Part shown: positions 1 through 8,561 of the stretch, piece after piece
Position numbering within the stretch: the stretch's first letter is position 1
Layout: the number at the start of each line of letters is the position of its first letter
The notes under the pieces: model-generated
Seen by the model: the letters and a program-made list of their open reading frames with translations, nothing else
What the model was told of the DNA's origin: nothing
The model's database searches: none
NCBI GenBank assembly: GCA_002698995.1
Contig: PAAX01000004.1
Location: 1-32,831, forward strand
DNA: 32,831 nt
Origin: Ignavibacteriota bacterium
GTDB taxonomy: Bacteria > Bacteroidota > Ignavibacteria > Ignavibacteriales > Melioribacteraceae
Direction of reading: 5' to 3'
Position numbers and translations under genes: made by a program

Positions 1-91
1 ACACTCAGCTATTGGGTATTTATCTCCGGTTGATTATGAAAATTTATCTTAATTACCTTATTTTTTTGTCTACTTTTTGGGGTAAAGATCA

Positions 92-126
92 TTTGGAATT
101 TGGAATTTGGAATTTGGAATTTGGAA
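92..126. repeat. Heptanucleotide tandem repeat (TTTGGAA)x5
   Basis: Five perfect, uninterrupted copies of TTTGGAA lie just downstream of the last gene of the minus-strand block. The rest of 1-152 is AT-rich and shows no gene or convincing terminator. A short plus-strand reading frame runs through the repeat, but it has no family features and overlaps the end of the serine hydrolase gene. Perfect short tandem repeats of this type can vary in copy number between strains. Confidence 0.95.
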
Positions 127-152
127 TATCAGTTATGGACCTGAATAATCAA

Positions 153-1091
153 TTAATTTCTACCTTTAATCAGTTTATAGACTTCTTCAGCAATTAATTT
201 GAATTTTGGTAATGCTTCATTTTCGGGGATTGGCAAAAAGCATGCAATTATAAATTTCGTTTCACCATCATCATAAATACCAACATCATTAGTCCAATAA
301 GAAAACCATCCGGTTTTATGATAAAACATTGAATTCTGTGGAAACCCTTGAGGAAGTTTTGTTTTATCGAGCTGTCTTCCGAGTAAAGTTTTTAATTGAC
401 TGCTGACCCAATAATTACAAAGTTGATTCTTGTAAACTTTGTACATAAAATCAGCTGCATGAAGAGCAGAAGTCTCGGTACCTCTTACTTTTTTATATTC
501 TTCATCTTCAAATTTTCTGGGTAGGAACTTTCTGGTAACCTCACTTCCAATCCAGCCGTTATCTTTTATTAAACGATTAATATTCTTTCTATCGGCTAAA
601 TCAATTAAACAGTTTGCAGCAGAATTATCACTTCTTGTTATCATTAAATCAAGAAGATAATTAATTGTAACAGTATCTCCATCTGCTAGTAAAGGTCTGG
701 GATCGTTAGGGATTTCTTTTACTTTGTCAACATCGTTTGGGGATTTAATAACATAATCTTGATATAGAGATAACTTACCTTGAGAGACTTGATTTAATAT
801 TTCTGCAGCAACATACATTTTATAAACCGAGGCGGGATAAATAAAATTGTCATAATTAACGCCGCCAAATTTTGGAAGTGCCGAATTCAAATCAATTACA
901 GCAAATGAAATCTGTTCAATTCCATCCTCGCCAACATCAAAGTCTTTATCTAAATCTAATTCTTGAATTATTTGATGAAGCTTCTCTGAAAACTCTTGAT
1001 CTACTTGATAATATTGAGGAATTGACTGCTGAGCCAAAGTTATTCCAATAAAAATGAAAAATAATACAACTGATTTCATAAAATTATACAT
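153..1091 (-). CDS. Secreted class-A-beta-lactamase-fold serine hydrolase
   Basis: An exported protein of about 312 residues with a hydrophobic N-terminal signal ending near TLAQQ. The three serine-hydrolase motifs of the penicillin-binding/class A beta-lactamase fold are visible in order: SVYK (SxxK; the nucleophile Ser codon is at 828-830), SDN within TRSDNSAANCLIDLA, and KTG within YHKTGWFSY. I cannot see a clear omega-loop Glu (ExxxN) of true class A beta-lactamases, so a role in processing peptidoglycan or another amide or ester is as likely as beta-lactam hydrolysis. I chose the ATG at 1091 because AGAGG lies just upstream; ATG 1079 (MKSVV) is a good alternative, and a start at 1115 would put extra polar residues before the signal. 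It is the last gene of the minus block, about 80 bp after the GHL10 genes, so it may be co-transcribed with them. Fold confidence is high; substrate is unknown. Confidence 0.85.
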   Translation of the reverse strand: MYNFMKSVVLFFIFIGITLAQQSIPQYYQVDQEFSEKLHQIIQELDLDKDFDVGEDGIEQISFAVIDLNSALPKFGGVNYDNFIYPASVYKMYVAAEILNQVSQGKLSLYQDYVIKSPNDVDKVKEIPNDPRPLLADGDTVTINYLLDLMITRSDNSAANCLIDLADRKNINRLIKDNGWIGSEVTRKFLPRKFEDEEYKKVRGTETSALHAADFMYKVYKNQLCNYWVSSQLKTLLGRQLDKTKLPQGFPQNSMFYHKTGWFSYWTNDVGIYDDGETKFIIACFLPIPENEALPKFKLIAEEVYKLIKGRN

Positions 1092-1171
1092 CTTTCCTCT
1101 TGATAAACTATTCAAAGATGAATATCAAAAACATTAAGTAAGTTACAAAAATTATGAAATCAGTTTAAAAT

Positions 1172-3061
1172 TTATTTTATCAGCATCATCTTTTTGGTTT
1201 CTACATAATTTCCAGCAGTAATTTTATAAAAATAAACTCCGCTAGAAAGATTACTTGCATCAAAGTTTACTTCATATCTTCCAGCATCTTTTCTCTCATT
1301 AACTAATTCAGCAACTTGATTTCCTAAAATATCATAAACTTTTAGGCTAACAAACTGACTACTCGGTACTGAGTACTCAATACTGGTAGCAGGATTAAAA
1401 GGATTAGGATAGTTTTGCTTCAATAAATATTTGGATGGAGTTCCTTCAGTAAATTCACTTTCTTCAACCGAAGTTACAACTACATCTGGTGAAAGCTTTC
1501 TATTTATCATTATCATAACTGCATCACTTATTAAATGCTTTCCATCTTCTAATTGCGAATTATCTAGCTTAATAACCTTCTGCAGACCTTCTTCTAGGTA
1601 AATAGTAGTAAGTTTTTGCCATCCTTTTTTCTTTGTATTTGATTGATCATAAGTTACGTTAACAGAATCATTAGCACCGTAAATTGTGAAGTCAGCGTTC
1701 TTTGTCCAAATTGTATTTGGAATTGAATATGTGTAGATATCAAAATAAGCCGGAAATTTTACATCAATTGAATATTCAACTGCAGCATATTCACTGTTGG
1801 ATGAATTCCTCAAAATAGTTCCGTCATATCCCGCCATTTGATAGTTATCCCAAGCACCAATTAATTTTGCATTAAGATCAGTTTCGTTAACAATTTCGGC
1901 TTTCGGGCGCCAGATTCCGTTTCTTCCCGGAACTATAGCTTTTTCTTGATAAAAATTATCTTTTAATAAAGTACCTAACTGATCATTATTTTTTCTTAAT
2001 CCTTCATAAAAGAAATAAGCTTCCCCTTTCAATCCTTTTGATCTATTTGCTTGAATGGCTTGAGTTAAGTATGCATCCGACATAACATAAGCATTAGAGC
2101 CGGTTCCAATATTCATTAAAATTCCTGGGAATAAAATATCTAGTTTATCATTTCCAACTTGGTTAACAGCTTGATTTAATTCATATAAATAGCTGTTAAA
2201 ATCATATCGATATAACTGAGGAATAAAATGATCTACAATGTCTTCATCGATCCAAGTTTTTGCATCCTGTAAGTAATTATCATATCCCCATGGATAAATA
2301 CTCGGTGAAGAAGAAACAAAGTGATACTCGCCGTAACTTTTAGTTAATTCTCTAACATCTCTGTACCATTGATTCATTTTATCGGCACGCCATCTTTTCC
2401 AGGCTGAATTATTATAATCGGTTGGAGGAAGATTTCCACTATGATCGGCTTTATAAAGCTCAACAGTAACCGAATCATAGCCTCCTTCAACTGGCATTGC
2501 AGGTATTCGATCAGAAAATTCAACTCCATCTATATCGTAATTATTCAAAGTTTCTTCAACGAGTGAATTTATAAAATTCTGAACATCGGGATTTATTGGA
2601 GACATCCAATCAAAACCATTTTTAGTTGCAATTTTTCCGTCAATGGTTCTACAAGCCCACTCCGGAAACTTTGCGAGAATATGTCCGCCAAAAGGAGCAG
2701 TACCACCAGAATACCAAGAAGCAAATCCATATTCAAACCAAGGATACACTTCAATACCATTTCTATGTGCTTCAATAAGAATTCTTTCAAGCGGATCACG
2801 TCCGTAAAATGTAGTTTCTATTGATTTACCGAATAAAGAATCCATAACAGCACTTGGGTATTGAGTCCAGCCCCCGTTTAATACAACAACCAAAACGACA
2901 TTAGTATTTATGGATTCAAGATAATCCATACCTTTGGCAATATTTTCATCGGTAAATAAGATTTGAGAATCAATGTCGGTTATTTTAACTGCTCTAAATT
3001 CCTGCAATGATTGAGCAGAAATAGTTATAAAAAGAATTAATGTTAGTAAGATTTTTTTCAT
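1172..3061 (-). CDS. GHL10-like secreted protein with golvesin-like domain and T9SS tail (variant signature)
   Basis: A 629-residue secreted protein. Signal peptide is residues 1-16. A TIM-barrel-like GHL10 domain (DUF187/PF02638 type, YngK-like) spans about 20-370, with EAHRNGIEVYPWFEYGF, FPEWA, NGFDW and YFFYEGL. A golvesin-like beta domain covers about 405-510 (WTKNADFTIYG, DQSN..KGW, ISDAVMIMINR), and a T9SS type A sorting domain about 545-629 (LLKQNYPNPFNPATSIEY). It is a close paralog of the next gene upstream, but differs at otherwise conserved places: RAVWLTNV has become RAVKITDI (22-30), and DGVQGDDR has become DGVEFSDR (178-185), replacing one acidic residue with Ser. Those acidic residues are plausible catalytic or ligand residues, so activity may have changed or been lost. 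No good Shine-Dalgarno sequence precedes the start, and a stem-loop separates it from the upstream paralog. The natural substrate of this family is not clear to me. Confidence 0.85.
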   Translation of the reverse strand: MKKILLTLILFITISAQSLQEFRAVKITDIDSQILFTDENIAKGMDYLESINTNVVLVVVLNGGWTQYPSAVMDSLFGKSIETTFYGRDPLERILIEAHRNGIEVYPWFEYGFASWYSGGTAPFGGHILAKFPEWACRTIDGKIATKNGFDWMSPINPDVQNFINSLVEETLNNYDIDGVEFSDRIPAMPVEGGYDSVTVELYKADHSGNLPPTDYNNSAWKRWRADKMNQWYRDVRELTKSYGEYHFVSSSPSIYPWGYDNYLQDAKTWIDEDIVDHFIPQLYRYDFNSYLYELNQAVNQVGNDKLDILFPGILMNIGTGSNAYVMSDAYLTQAIQANRSKGLKGEAYFFYEGLRKNNDQLGTLLKDNFYQEKAIVPGRNGIWRPKAEIVNETDLNAKLIGAWDNYQMAGYDGTILRNSSNSEYAAVEYSIDVKFPAYFDIYTYSIPNTIWTKNADFTIYGANDSVNVTYDQSNTKKKGWQKLTTIYLEEGLQKVIKLDNSQLEDGKHLISDAVMIMINRKLSPDVVVTSVEESEFTEGTPSKYLLKQNYPNPFNPATSIEYSVPSSQFVSLKVYDILGNQVAELVNERKDAGRYEVNFDASNLSSGVYFYKITAGNYVETKKMMLIK

Positions 3062-3093
3062 AGTAATAGTATTTTTTTGTGAGGGGATATATT

Positions 3094-3119
3094 GGCAGTT
3101 ATCAATAATAATAACTGCC
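3094..3119 (-). terminator. Stem-loop between two GHL10 paralogs
   Basis: Perfect 9-bp arms GGCAGTTAT (3094-3102) and ATAACTGCC (3111-3119) with an 8-nt loop lie in the 87-bp gap between the two GHL10 genes. On the minus-strand transcript no clean U-run follows it, so it could be a weak or attenuating terminator, or an mRNA-stabilising intercistronic hairpin, rather than a strong rho-independent terminator. Confidence 0.6.
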
Positions 3120-3148
3120 TTGTTTAATAAATTATCTTATTGCGTTTA

Positions 3149-5032
3149 CTATTTAATAAGCATCATCTTTTTAGTTTCTGTATAATTACCGGCAGTAATT
3201 TTGTAAAAGTAAACTCCGCTTGATAAAGTAGATGCATTAAAATCAATTCGATAGCTGCCAGCATTTTTATTTTCATTTACTAATGATGCTACTTCATTTC
3301 CAAGAACATCATAAACCTTCAAACTAACATACTCACTACTCGGTACTGAATACTCAATACTGGTAGTAGGATTAAAAGGATTAGGATAATTCTGTTCAAG
3401 CATAAATTTAGAAGGAAGATTTTGAGTAATTTCTTTTTCTGAGTCCTCAACTGAAACAATTACATCAGGTGACAATTTTCTGTTTATCATAATCATAACT
3501 GCATCTGCTACTAAGTATTTTCCATTTTCAAGCAGTGAATTATCCAAGGTGACAACAGATTTTAATCCCTCTGAAAATTTAGCTGTCCCTATCTTATGCC
3601 ATCCTTTTAGTTGAAGATTGCTTTGATCAACTATAATTTCCTCATCTCCTTCATCAGAATGGATTATGTACTTAGCATTTTTAGTCCATGGAGTATTAGG
3701 CGTACGATAAGTATAAACATCAAAGTAAGCTTCAAAAGGAACATCGAGCATATATTCTAAAGCAGCAGGATCAGTACTGTTGGTTCTAATTATTGCTCCT
3801 TCAAATCCTTGAATCGGATAAATTTCCCATTCACCAACTCGGGTAACTTTATCATCATCTTCATTAATTAGATTTGCTTTCGGTCTGTATTTGTAACCGT
3901 TTCTATATGGAAGAATAGCTTCATCTTGATAAAAACTCGATTTCAGATATTCACCCAAAGCGTTATTGTTATTTCTCAATCCTTCATAAAAGAAAAAACT
4001 TTCACCTCTGACTAATTTATTTCTATTGGCAAAAAGCATATCTTCTAAAAGTGATTCCGAAATAACATAACTGCCAACCTGCATTAAAACCCCGGCAAAA
4101 AAATCTTCCGGATCATATTGACCTACGTCAGTATAAGTCTGATTTAATGCATAATTATAATTCGACATATCATATTGATAAAGCTGAGGAACAATGTTAT
4201 CTAAAAGATTTTGCTGAGCCCATGCTTTTGAATCTTGTAAGTATTCCCTATAACCCCAATAGTAAGGAGTTGGGGAAACCGACATAATATAATTTTCATT
4301 TCGTGATTTTACAGAATCTCTCCATCTCGCAAGATACTCGGTTAACTTATCAGCTCGCCATTTCATCCAAGAAGTATCAAACTTATTAGTTGGTGGTGAA
4401 TTTCCGTTGTGTTCAGACTTATAAATATTTACCGTAACTTCATCATAGCCCCCTTCAACAGGCATTGCAGGAAGTCTGTCATCACCTTGAACTCCGTCAA
4501 CATCATAATTATCAAGAACTTCCAGCATTAATGAAAGCATATAATCTTGAACTTCGGGATTTGTACCGGCAAGCCAATCAAATCCGTTTTTAACAACCAA
4601 ATTTCCACTGCTGTTTTTTGCTGCCCATTCCGGAAATTCAGCTACAATATGTCCCCCATTTTGACTATAAGAGGAAGAAAATCCGAATTCAAACCAAGGA
4701 ATAACTTCAATTCCGTTTCTATGTGCTTCTATTATTAGTCTTTGCAGGTAATCGCGATTCATATAAGAATTTTCCGGAAGTACTGGAACTCCAAATAATG
4801 AATCCATAATTGCAGATGGATATAATGTATATCCTTTATTATAAACAACAGGAAAAACTACATTTATATTTATTGATGCAAGATAATCCATTGCTTCAAC
4901 AATATTTTGATCCGTAGTTAAAACAGTGCTGGCAACATTTGTTAACCATACTGCTCTAAATTCTTCTTTAATTTGTTGACTATTTATAGATGTGACTGCA
5001 AATAAAATCAATACTAAGAAAAATCTTTTCAA
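3149..5032 (-). CDS. GHL10-family secreted glycosyl-hydrolase-like protein with golvesin-like domain and T9SS tail
   Basis: A 627-residue protein with signal peptide 1-19 and a GHL10/DUF187 TIM-barrel-like domain about 22-370. Signature segments are EEFRAVWLTNV at 23-33, EAHRNGIEVIPWFEFGFSS at 102-120 and DGVQGDDRLPAMP at 179-191. A golvesin-like carbohydrate-associated beta domain covers about 405-510 (WTKNAKYIIHS, DQSNLQLKGWHKIG, VADAVMIMINR). The last ~85 residues are a T9SS type A sorting domain with LEQNYPNPFNPTTSIEY, so the protein is predicted to be exported through the outer membrane and surface-attached or released. The start is TTG (5030-5032), supported by GGAG at 5038-5041 with 5-nt spacing; no ATG is available before the signal peptide. 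It follows the lipoprotein paralog by 11 bp. The family assignment is firm; substrate specificity is not visible. Confidence 0.87.
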   Translation of the reverse strand: MKRFFLVLILFAVTSINSQQIKEEFRAVWLTNVASTVLTTDQNIVEAMDYLASININVVFPVVYNKGYTLYPSAIMDSLFGVPVLPENSYMNRDYLQRLIIEAHRNGIEVIPWFEFGFSSSYSQNGGHIVAEFPEWAAKNSSGNLVVKNGFDWLAGTNPEVQDYMLSLMLEVLDNYDVDGVQGDDRLPAMPVEGGYDEVTVNIYKSEHNGNSPPTNKFDTSWMKWRADKLTEYLARWRDSVKSRNENYIMSVSPTPYYWGYREYLQDSKAWAQQNLLDNIVPQLYQYDMSNYNYALNQTYTDVGQYDPEDFFAGVLMQVGSYVISESLLEDMLFANRNKLVRGESFFFYEGLRNNNNALGEYLKSSFYQDEAILPYRNGYKYRPKANLINEDDDKVTRVGEWEIYPIQGFEGAIIRTNSTDPAALEYMLDVPFEAYFDVYTYRTPNTPWTKNAKYIIHSDEGDEEIIVDQSNLQLKGWHKIGTAKFSEGLKSVVTLDNSLLENGKYLVADAVMIMINRKLSPDVIVSVEDSEKEITQNLPSKFMLEQNYPNPFNPTTSIEYSVPSSEYVSLKVYDVLGNEVASLVNENKNAGSYRIDFNASTLSSGVYFYKITAGNYTETKKMMLIK

Positions 5033-5037
5033 ACTTA

Positions 5038-5041
5038 CTCC
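5038..5041 (-). promoter_or_regulatory. Ribosome binding site that fixes a TTG start
   Basis: GGAG on the minus strand, five bases before TTG at 5032. It overlaps the short gap after the upstream gene's stop. The same layout (GGAG, taa-rich 5-nt spacer, TTG) occurs at 23664-23675 before the HAD gene, supporting real TTG initiation in this genome. Confidence 0.7.
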
Positions 5042-5043
5042 AA

Positions 5044-6168
5044 TTAATTTATCAGCTTAGGAAATTCTACTTTATCCTTATAAATATCTATGAAAAAATC
5101 TTTGTACTTCTTAACTCCTTCGTAAAAGAAATAAACTTCTCCGTTTACACCATATTTTCTATTGATTTCTATTGCTTCGTTTAAATAATTTTCAGGTGCA
5201 TAGTAATCGCCTACTTTAAGAAGTACACCGGGATAAAATTTATTTAAATCTTCTTTACTAATTTGGTCATTAACTATTTCATTAATTGCTGATTCATATC
5301 TTTCAATTTCATAACGATAAACTTGAGGAATTATTAAATCGACATATCCCTCAGAAAGCCAAGTCGGCCAATCCTGCAGGTATTCTTCTTTGCTCCAAGA
5401 ATAAAGACTAGGAGCCATAGAAACAATTATATCTTTGTTATGGGATTTTACCGTTTTATAAATTTTACCCATAAACTTATTTAAAATATCTGCACGCCAT
5501 TGAACCCAGTTCTCATCTCTAAAGTCTTTAGGAGGTTCATTTCCATTATGCATTTCTTTATAAAGATTAACTGTATAGTCATCATAACCGGCTTCAGAAG
5601 GCATAGCAGGAAGTCTGTCATCCCCTTGAATACCATCAACATTATAATTTTGAACTACTTCCATAATAATAGAAAGAATAAAATCTTGTACTTCGGGATT
5701 AAAACCGTTCATCCATTCAAAACCGTTTTTCTGTACTAGATTTCCATCGACATCTTTAGAAGCCCACTCAGGTTTTTTATTGATTAATATTCCGCCGTTT
5801 TCTTCAAAAGATGATGAGAAGCCAAATTCAAACCAAGCTATTACTTTAATATTTCTTTTATGAGCTTCATCAATTAGCTCTTTCAAAGGATCACGTCCGG
5901 TAAAAAGAGTATCAATTTCAACTCCGGTAAATTCCTTCATAATTTTTGAAGGATACGATGTCATTGCTTTATTCCATGTAACGACAAAGATAGTGTTGAA
6001 TCCAAGCTGATCGCATAATTCAACTGTTTCAATAATATTTTCCTTTGAATTCAATGCATCGCTGTCAACATTTGTTAACCAAACACCTCTAACGGCTTCC
6101 ATGTTTTTACTAGAACAATTTAATAGTGTGAAGGATAAAAAAAGAATTGTTAAAAATTTTTTCACCAT
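5044..6168 (-). CDS. GHL10-family lipoprotein (third paralog, catalytic-like domain only)
   Basis: A 374-residue protein whose N-terminus is a lipoprotein signal with lipobox LLNC (Cys18) followed by Ser, which suggests the outer membrane. The rest is one GHL10/DUF187 domain: EAVRGVWLTNVDS near the start of the mature protein, AHKRNIKVIAWFEFGFSSS, DGIQGDDRLPAMP, IPQVYRYE and EVYFFYEGVKKY. It lacks the golvesin-like and T9SS tail domains of its two downstream paralogs, so the three differ in anchoring as well as sequence. It retains the consensus RGVWLTNV and GDDR segments. The start ATG has GAGG at 6073-6076 plus 100, that is 6173-6176, with 4-nt spacing. It lies 14 bp after the small barrel gene and 11 bp before the next GHL10 gene, so all are very likely one transcript. 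A periplasm-facing lipoprotein could finish products made by the secreted paralogs; that is inference. Confidence 0.87.
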   Translation of the reverse strand: MVKKFLTILFLSFTLLNCSSKNMEAVRGVWLTNVDSDALNSKENIIETVELCDQLGFNTIFVVTWNKAMTSYPSKIMKEFTGVEIDTLFTGRDPLKELIDEAHKRNIKVIAWFEFGFSSSFEENGGILINKKPEWASKDVDGNLVQKNGFEWMNGFNPEVQDFILSIIMEVVQNYNVDGIQGDDRLPAMPSEAGYDDYTVNLYKEMHNGNEPPKDFRDENWVQWRADILNKFMGKIYKTVKSHNKDIIVSMAPSLYSWSKEEYLQDWPTWLSEGYVDLIIPQVYRYEIERYESAINEIVNDQISKEDLNKFYPGVLLKVGDYYAPENYLNEAIEINRKYGVNGEVYFFYEGVKKYKDFFIDIYKDKVEFPKLIN

Positions 6169-6182
6169 TTAACCTCAATAAT

Positions 6183-6887
6183 TTATAACCGAATTTGAAT
6201 GCCTGTTCTAAAATCAAATAATTGTATTCCGCTTACATTTTCAATATCAAGTGAAAGTGCCGGCCATAATTCTCCGATAATCAATTTGTAATTAGCACTT
6301 GCGTTAAACCAAACAGGTTCAAAAAGTTTTACGGAAAAATTCACTCCAAGATTAACAGCACCGCTCCAATCAATTTGAGTCTGTGAAGGAACTTGAAGAA
6401 CATCAACTAAAATTTGCGTTGTATCATTTGGATTTACATAAAGAGAATCGAAGTATCCTCCTCTTTTATTTTCCCAATAAAGAAAACCAAATCCAAGATT
6501 TATATCAGACTCAAAAATTTCTGTAGATAAGACTTTCATTCTAGCTTCTACTGAAACTCCGGCAATGGTCAATTCCATATTTAATTTGGGAAGAGGAATT
6601 TCTGCCGTCTGTTCAACATCATTAAAAGTATAACCAACTTTTCTTACAAGTTTATCCTTATTCAGATCCGATAATTTGAAATACTCAAATTTTCCAAGCC
6701 AAGTCCAATTATCACTAATCTGTTTACCAACTAAAAAAGAACCGCCAAAAGCACCGTTAAATCTTTCGGCTAAAGCACCTGTAGGAAGAATGTAATTTCC
6801 ATTGGCTTCAATTATAATTGAATTTTTCTGTGCATTAATTGAAGTAAGGAATAAAGCCGCTATAAATAAAATCTTTATTGTTTTCAT
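6183..6887 (-). CDS. Small outer-membrane beta-barrel-like protein
   Basis: A 234-residue protein with signal peptide (1-19, ending INAQ) and alternating hydrophobic/polar segments rich in Gly and aromatic residues, such as GGSFLVGKQISDNWTWLG, LNLGVNFSVKLF and FRTGIQIRL at the very end, as expected for an 8-10-strand barrel. I do not recognise a specific family. It begins 3 bp after the stop of another barrel gene and ends 14 bp before the GHL10 lipoprotein gene, so it is in the same operon. It could be a porin-like channel or an assembly accessory of the neighbouring envelope system; the sequence does not decide. Confidence 0.7.
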   Translation of the reverse strand: MKTIKILFIAALFLTSINAQKNSIIIEANGNYILPTGALAERFNGAFGGSFLVGKQISDNWTWLGKFEYFKLSDLNKDKLVRKVGYTFNDVEQTAEIPLPKLNMELTIAGVSVEARMKVLSTEIFESDINLGFGFLYWENKRGGYFDSLYVNPNDTTQILVDVLQVPSQTQIDWSGAVNLGVNFSVKLFEPVWFNASANYKLIIGELWPALSLDIENVSGIQLFDFRTGIQIRL

Positions 6888-6890
6888 ATT

Positions 6891-7610
6891 CTAATAATTG
6901 ATTGTGAGTCCAAGTTTGAAAGAAATTTCATTTTCAAATGGGAATTCAGAGAAACCCATTTTGTCTGAAGAAAGAATTTGAGAATAGAGAATTCCCCCTC
7001 CAATACCGAAACCGTCTGTAATAAAATAGTTTAGATCAAGTCCCCCCATAAGAATAAAAGGGTTACCTTGTTTATCGGGAGCAAAATTTCTGAAAGAATA
7101 AGTAAAAGAATAATTTTCAGCCGGATACTGTTTTGTCCAAGTTTCTTTTGCATATAATCTTTTAGTAAAGAAATAAACTCCTCCACCTATAATGGGAGTT
7201 GCAGTAAAGTTTTCTAAAATGTTAAAGTCATAATTGAATGTTAGAACAGCCGGAATAACATCCATCTTCTGCACCGAGCCAATTTCAACAGAAAGATTCG
7301 GATCTGCTTGAAGATCAGAAACTATTTTATTGTAGTAACGGTCATTCCAGAAATTCCATCCCCATCCAAATAATTGATTAGTCTGACTAATTGAGTAAAG
7401 CTTATATCCGCCGGATAAACTAACGGAAAGATTTTCATAAAGATTAAAATTGACTTTAATCATGCCACCAACTGCATCAATATTTTCAACATTTATTCTT
7501 TTGCTCAGCGGCATTGAATAATCAGCTTTAATCTGAATTGATTTTAAAACCTGAGCATTAACAGCAAAGGTTAAAAGTAATATCGATAAGATTACAATTT
7601 GCTTTTTCAT
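6891..7610 (-). CDS. Small outer-membrane beta-barrel-like protein
   Basis: A 239-residue protein with signal peptide (MKKQIVILSILLLTFAVNAQ) and a beta-rich body with strands such as LSVSLSGGYKLYS, TPIIGGGVYFFTKRLY, FGIGGGILYSQIL and a C-terminal ISFKLGLTINY ending in an aromatic residue, all fitting a barrel of about 8-10 strands. No named family is recognisable. It lies 12 bp downstream of the PorV/PorQ-family gene and 3 bp upstream of a second barrel gene. Tandem placement suggests a joint role in the outer membrane, but the two proteins are not obvious close paralogs. Confidence 0.7.
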   Translation of the reverse strand: MKKQIVILSILLLTFAVNAQVLKSIQIKADYSMPLSKRINVENIDAVGGMIKVNFNLYENLSVSLSGGYKLYSISQTNQLFGWGWNFWNDRYYNKIVSDLQADPNLSVEIGSVQKMDVIPAVLTFNYDFNILENFTATPIIGGGVYFFTKRLYAKETWTKQYPAENYSFTYSFRNFAPDKQGNPFILMGGLDLNYFITDGFGIGGGILYSQILSSDKMGFSEFPFENEISFKLGLTINY

Positions 7611-7622
7611 ATTTTATTTCAA

Positions 7623-8555
7623 CTAAATTCCTAATTGTAATGTAAAGCGAGTTATATTTCCCAATCTTCCATAATCAGCAAAAGCAAAATCAAGCATAAG
7701 AGGAATCGGTACCGGAGTATTTATACCAACACCAAAACTGTAAGATTCTTCATCATAAAAGAATTTGTAACCACCTCTTAAAACAATGATATTCTTCCAT
7801 CCAATTTCGGTACCAACATTAACTCTTTCATCACCATCATTTGGATTTACTGCTTCAGCGGAAAGAGTAACTCTGTATTCGGAATCAAAATCACCTAATA
7901 CTTCTGCAGCAGCTCCTAATCTCAATACTGCGGGCATTTTGAATTCATCATTAATGAACTTAGAGTTAACACCAAAATTTTGAATTGTTGCTGCAATTCT
8001 AAGTGAACTTAATCCGGTATAGTAAAGTACACCGCCGTCAAAAAGAATATTATCGGCTTTATAGATGTCAATTTTTTCCTGCACATATTTAAGTTGAACC
8101 CCGAATGAGAATCTGTCTGTAAGCATTCTTGAATATGACAATCCAATCGACATTGCATTAGCATTAAAACTTCCGACAACGTTATAAACTTTTTGACCGC
8201 TTGCAATAACGGTTCTAGGCATTTCTCCATAATCAAGCATAAATAAACCAACACCTATAACACCAAAACCGGTATTGTATGCATAACTTGTAGCATAATT
8301 TTTTATATCTGCAAACCAAGGAGCGTAAGAGATAGACAACGAATGTGAACTCTGCATAAAACCTAATCCGGCTGGATTATTAAAGACAGCAGAGGAATTC
8401 TGATCGGAAAGAGCAATCGAAGCTTCTCCTAGTCCCGCAGTTCTAGCAGTTGCCGGAATGTGAAGGAATGTAAATCCTGCAGTAGCCGTTTTCTTGAATT
8501 CTTGAGCACTTAATAACAAAGGTATAATCAAGAATAAAATTATAAATTTCTTCAT
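7623..8555 (-). CDS. PorV/PorQ-family outer-membrane protein (T9SS-associated type)
   Basis: A 310-residue FadL-like barrel with signal peptide 1-17. The mature N-terminus contains TAGFTFLHIPATARTAGLGEA and the segment SSAVFNNPAGLGFMQ, which together mark the PorV/PorQ family found with type IX secretion substrates in Bacteroidetes and Ignavibacteria. Later strands include GFGVIGVGLFMLDYG, SIGLSYSRML and ITRFTLQLGI. PorV members shuttle cargo with the sorting domain from the translocon. This copy, placed directly after a large secreted protein and a TonB receptor, may be a dedicated partner for those or for the GHL10 proteins (inference). Gaps of 6 and 12 bp to its neighbours support co-transcription. 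Confidence 0.82.
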   Translation of the reverse strand: MKKFIILFLIIPLLLSAQEFKKTATAGFTFLHIPATARTAGLGEASIALSDQNSSAVFNNPAGLGFMQSSHSLSISYAPWFADIKNYATSYAYNTGFGVIGVGLFMLDYGEMPRTVIASGQKVYNVVGSFNANAMSIGLSYSRMLTDRFSFGVQLKYVQEKIDIYKADNILFDGGVLYYTGLSSLRIAATIQNFGVNSKFINDEFKMPAVLRLGAAAEVLGDFDSEYRVTLSAEAVNPNDGDERVNVGTEIGWKNIIVLRGGYKFFYDEESYSFGVGINTPVPIPLMLDFAFADYGRLGNITRFTLQLGI

Positions 8556-8561
8556 AAACTT

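Noticed and set aside
12-197. 61-codon plus-strand reading frame at the left edge
   Set aside because: It runs through the TTTGGAA repeat, has no family features or ribosome site and overlaps the well-supported serine hydrolase gene.
153-1091. Antibiotic-resistance beta-lactamase
   Set aside because: The SxxK, SDN and KTG motifs are shared by DD-peptidases and other serine hydrolases. No clear omega-loop ExxxN was found, and the gene lies in a glycan-related block.
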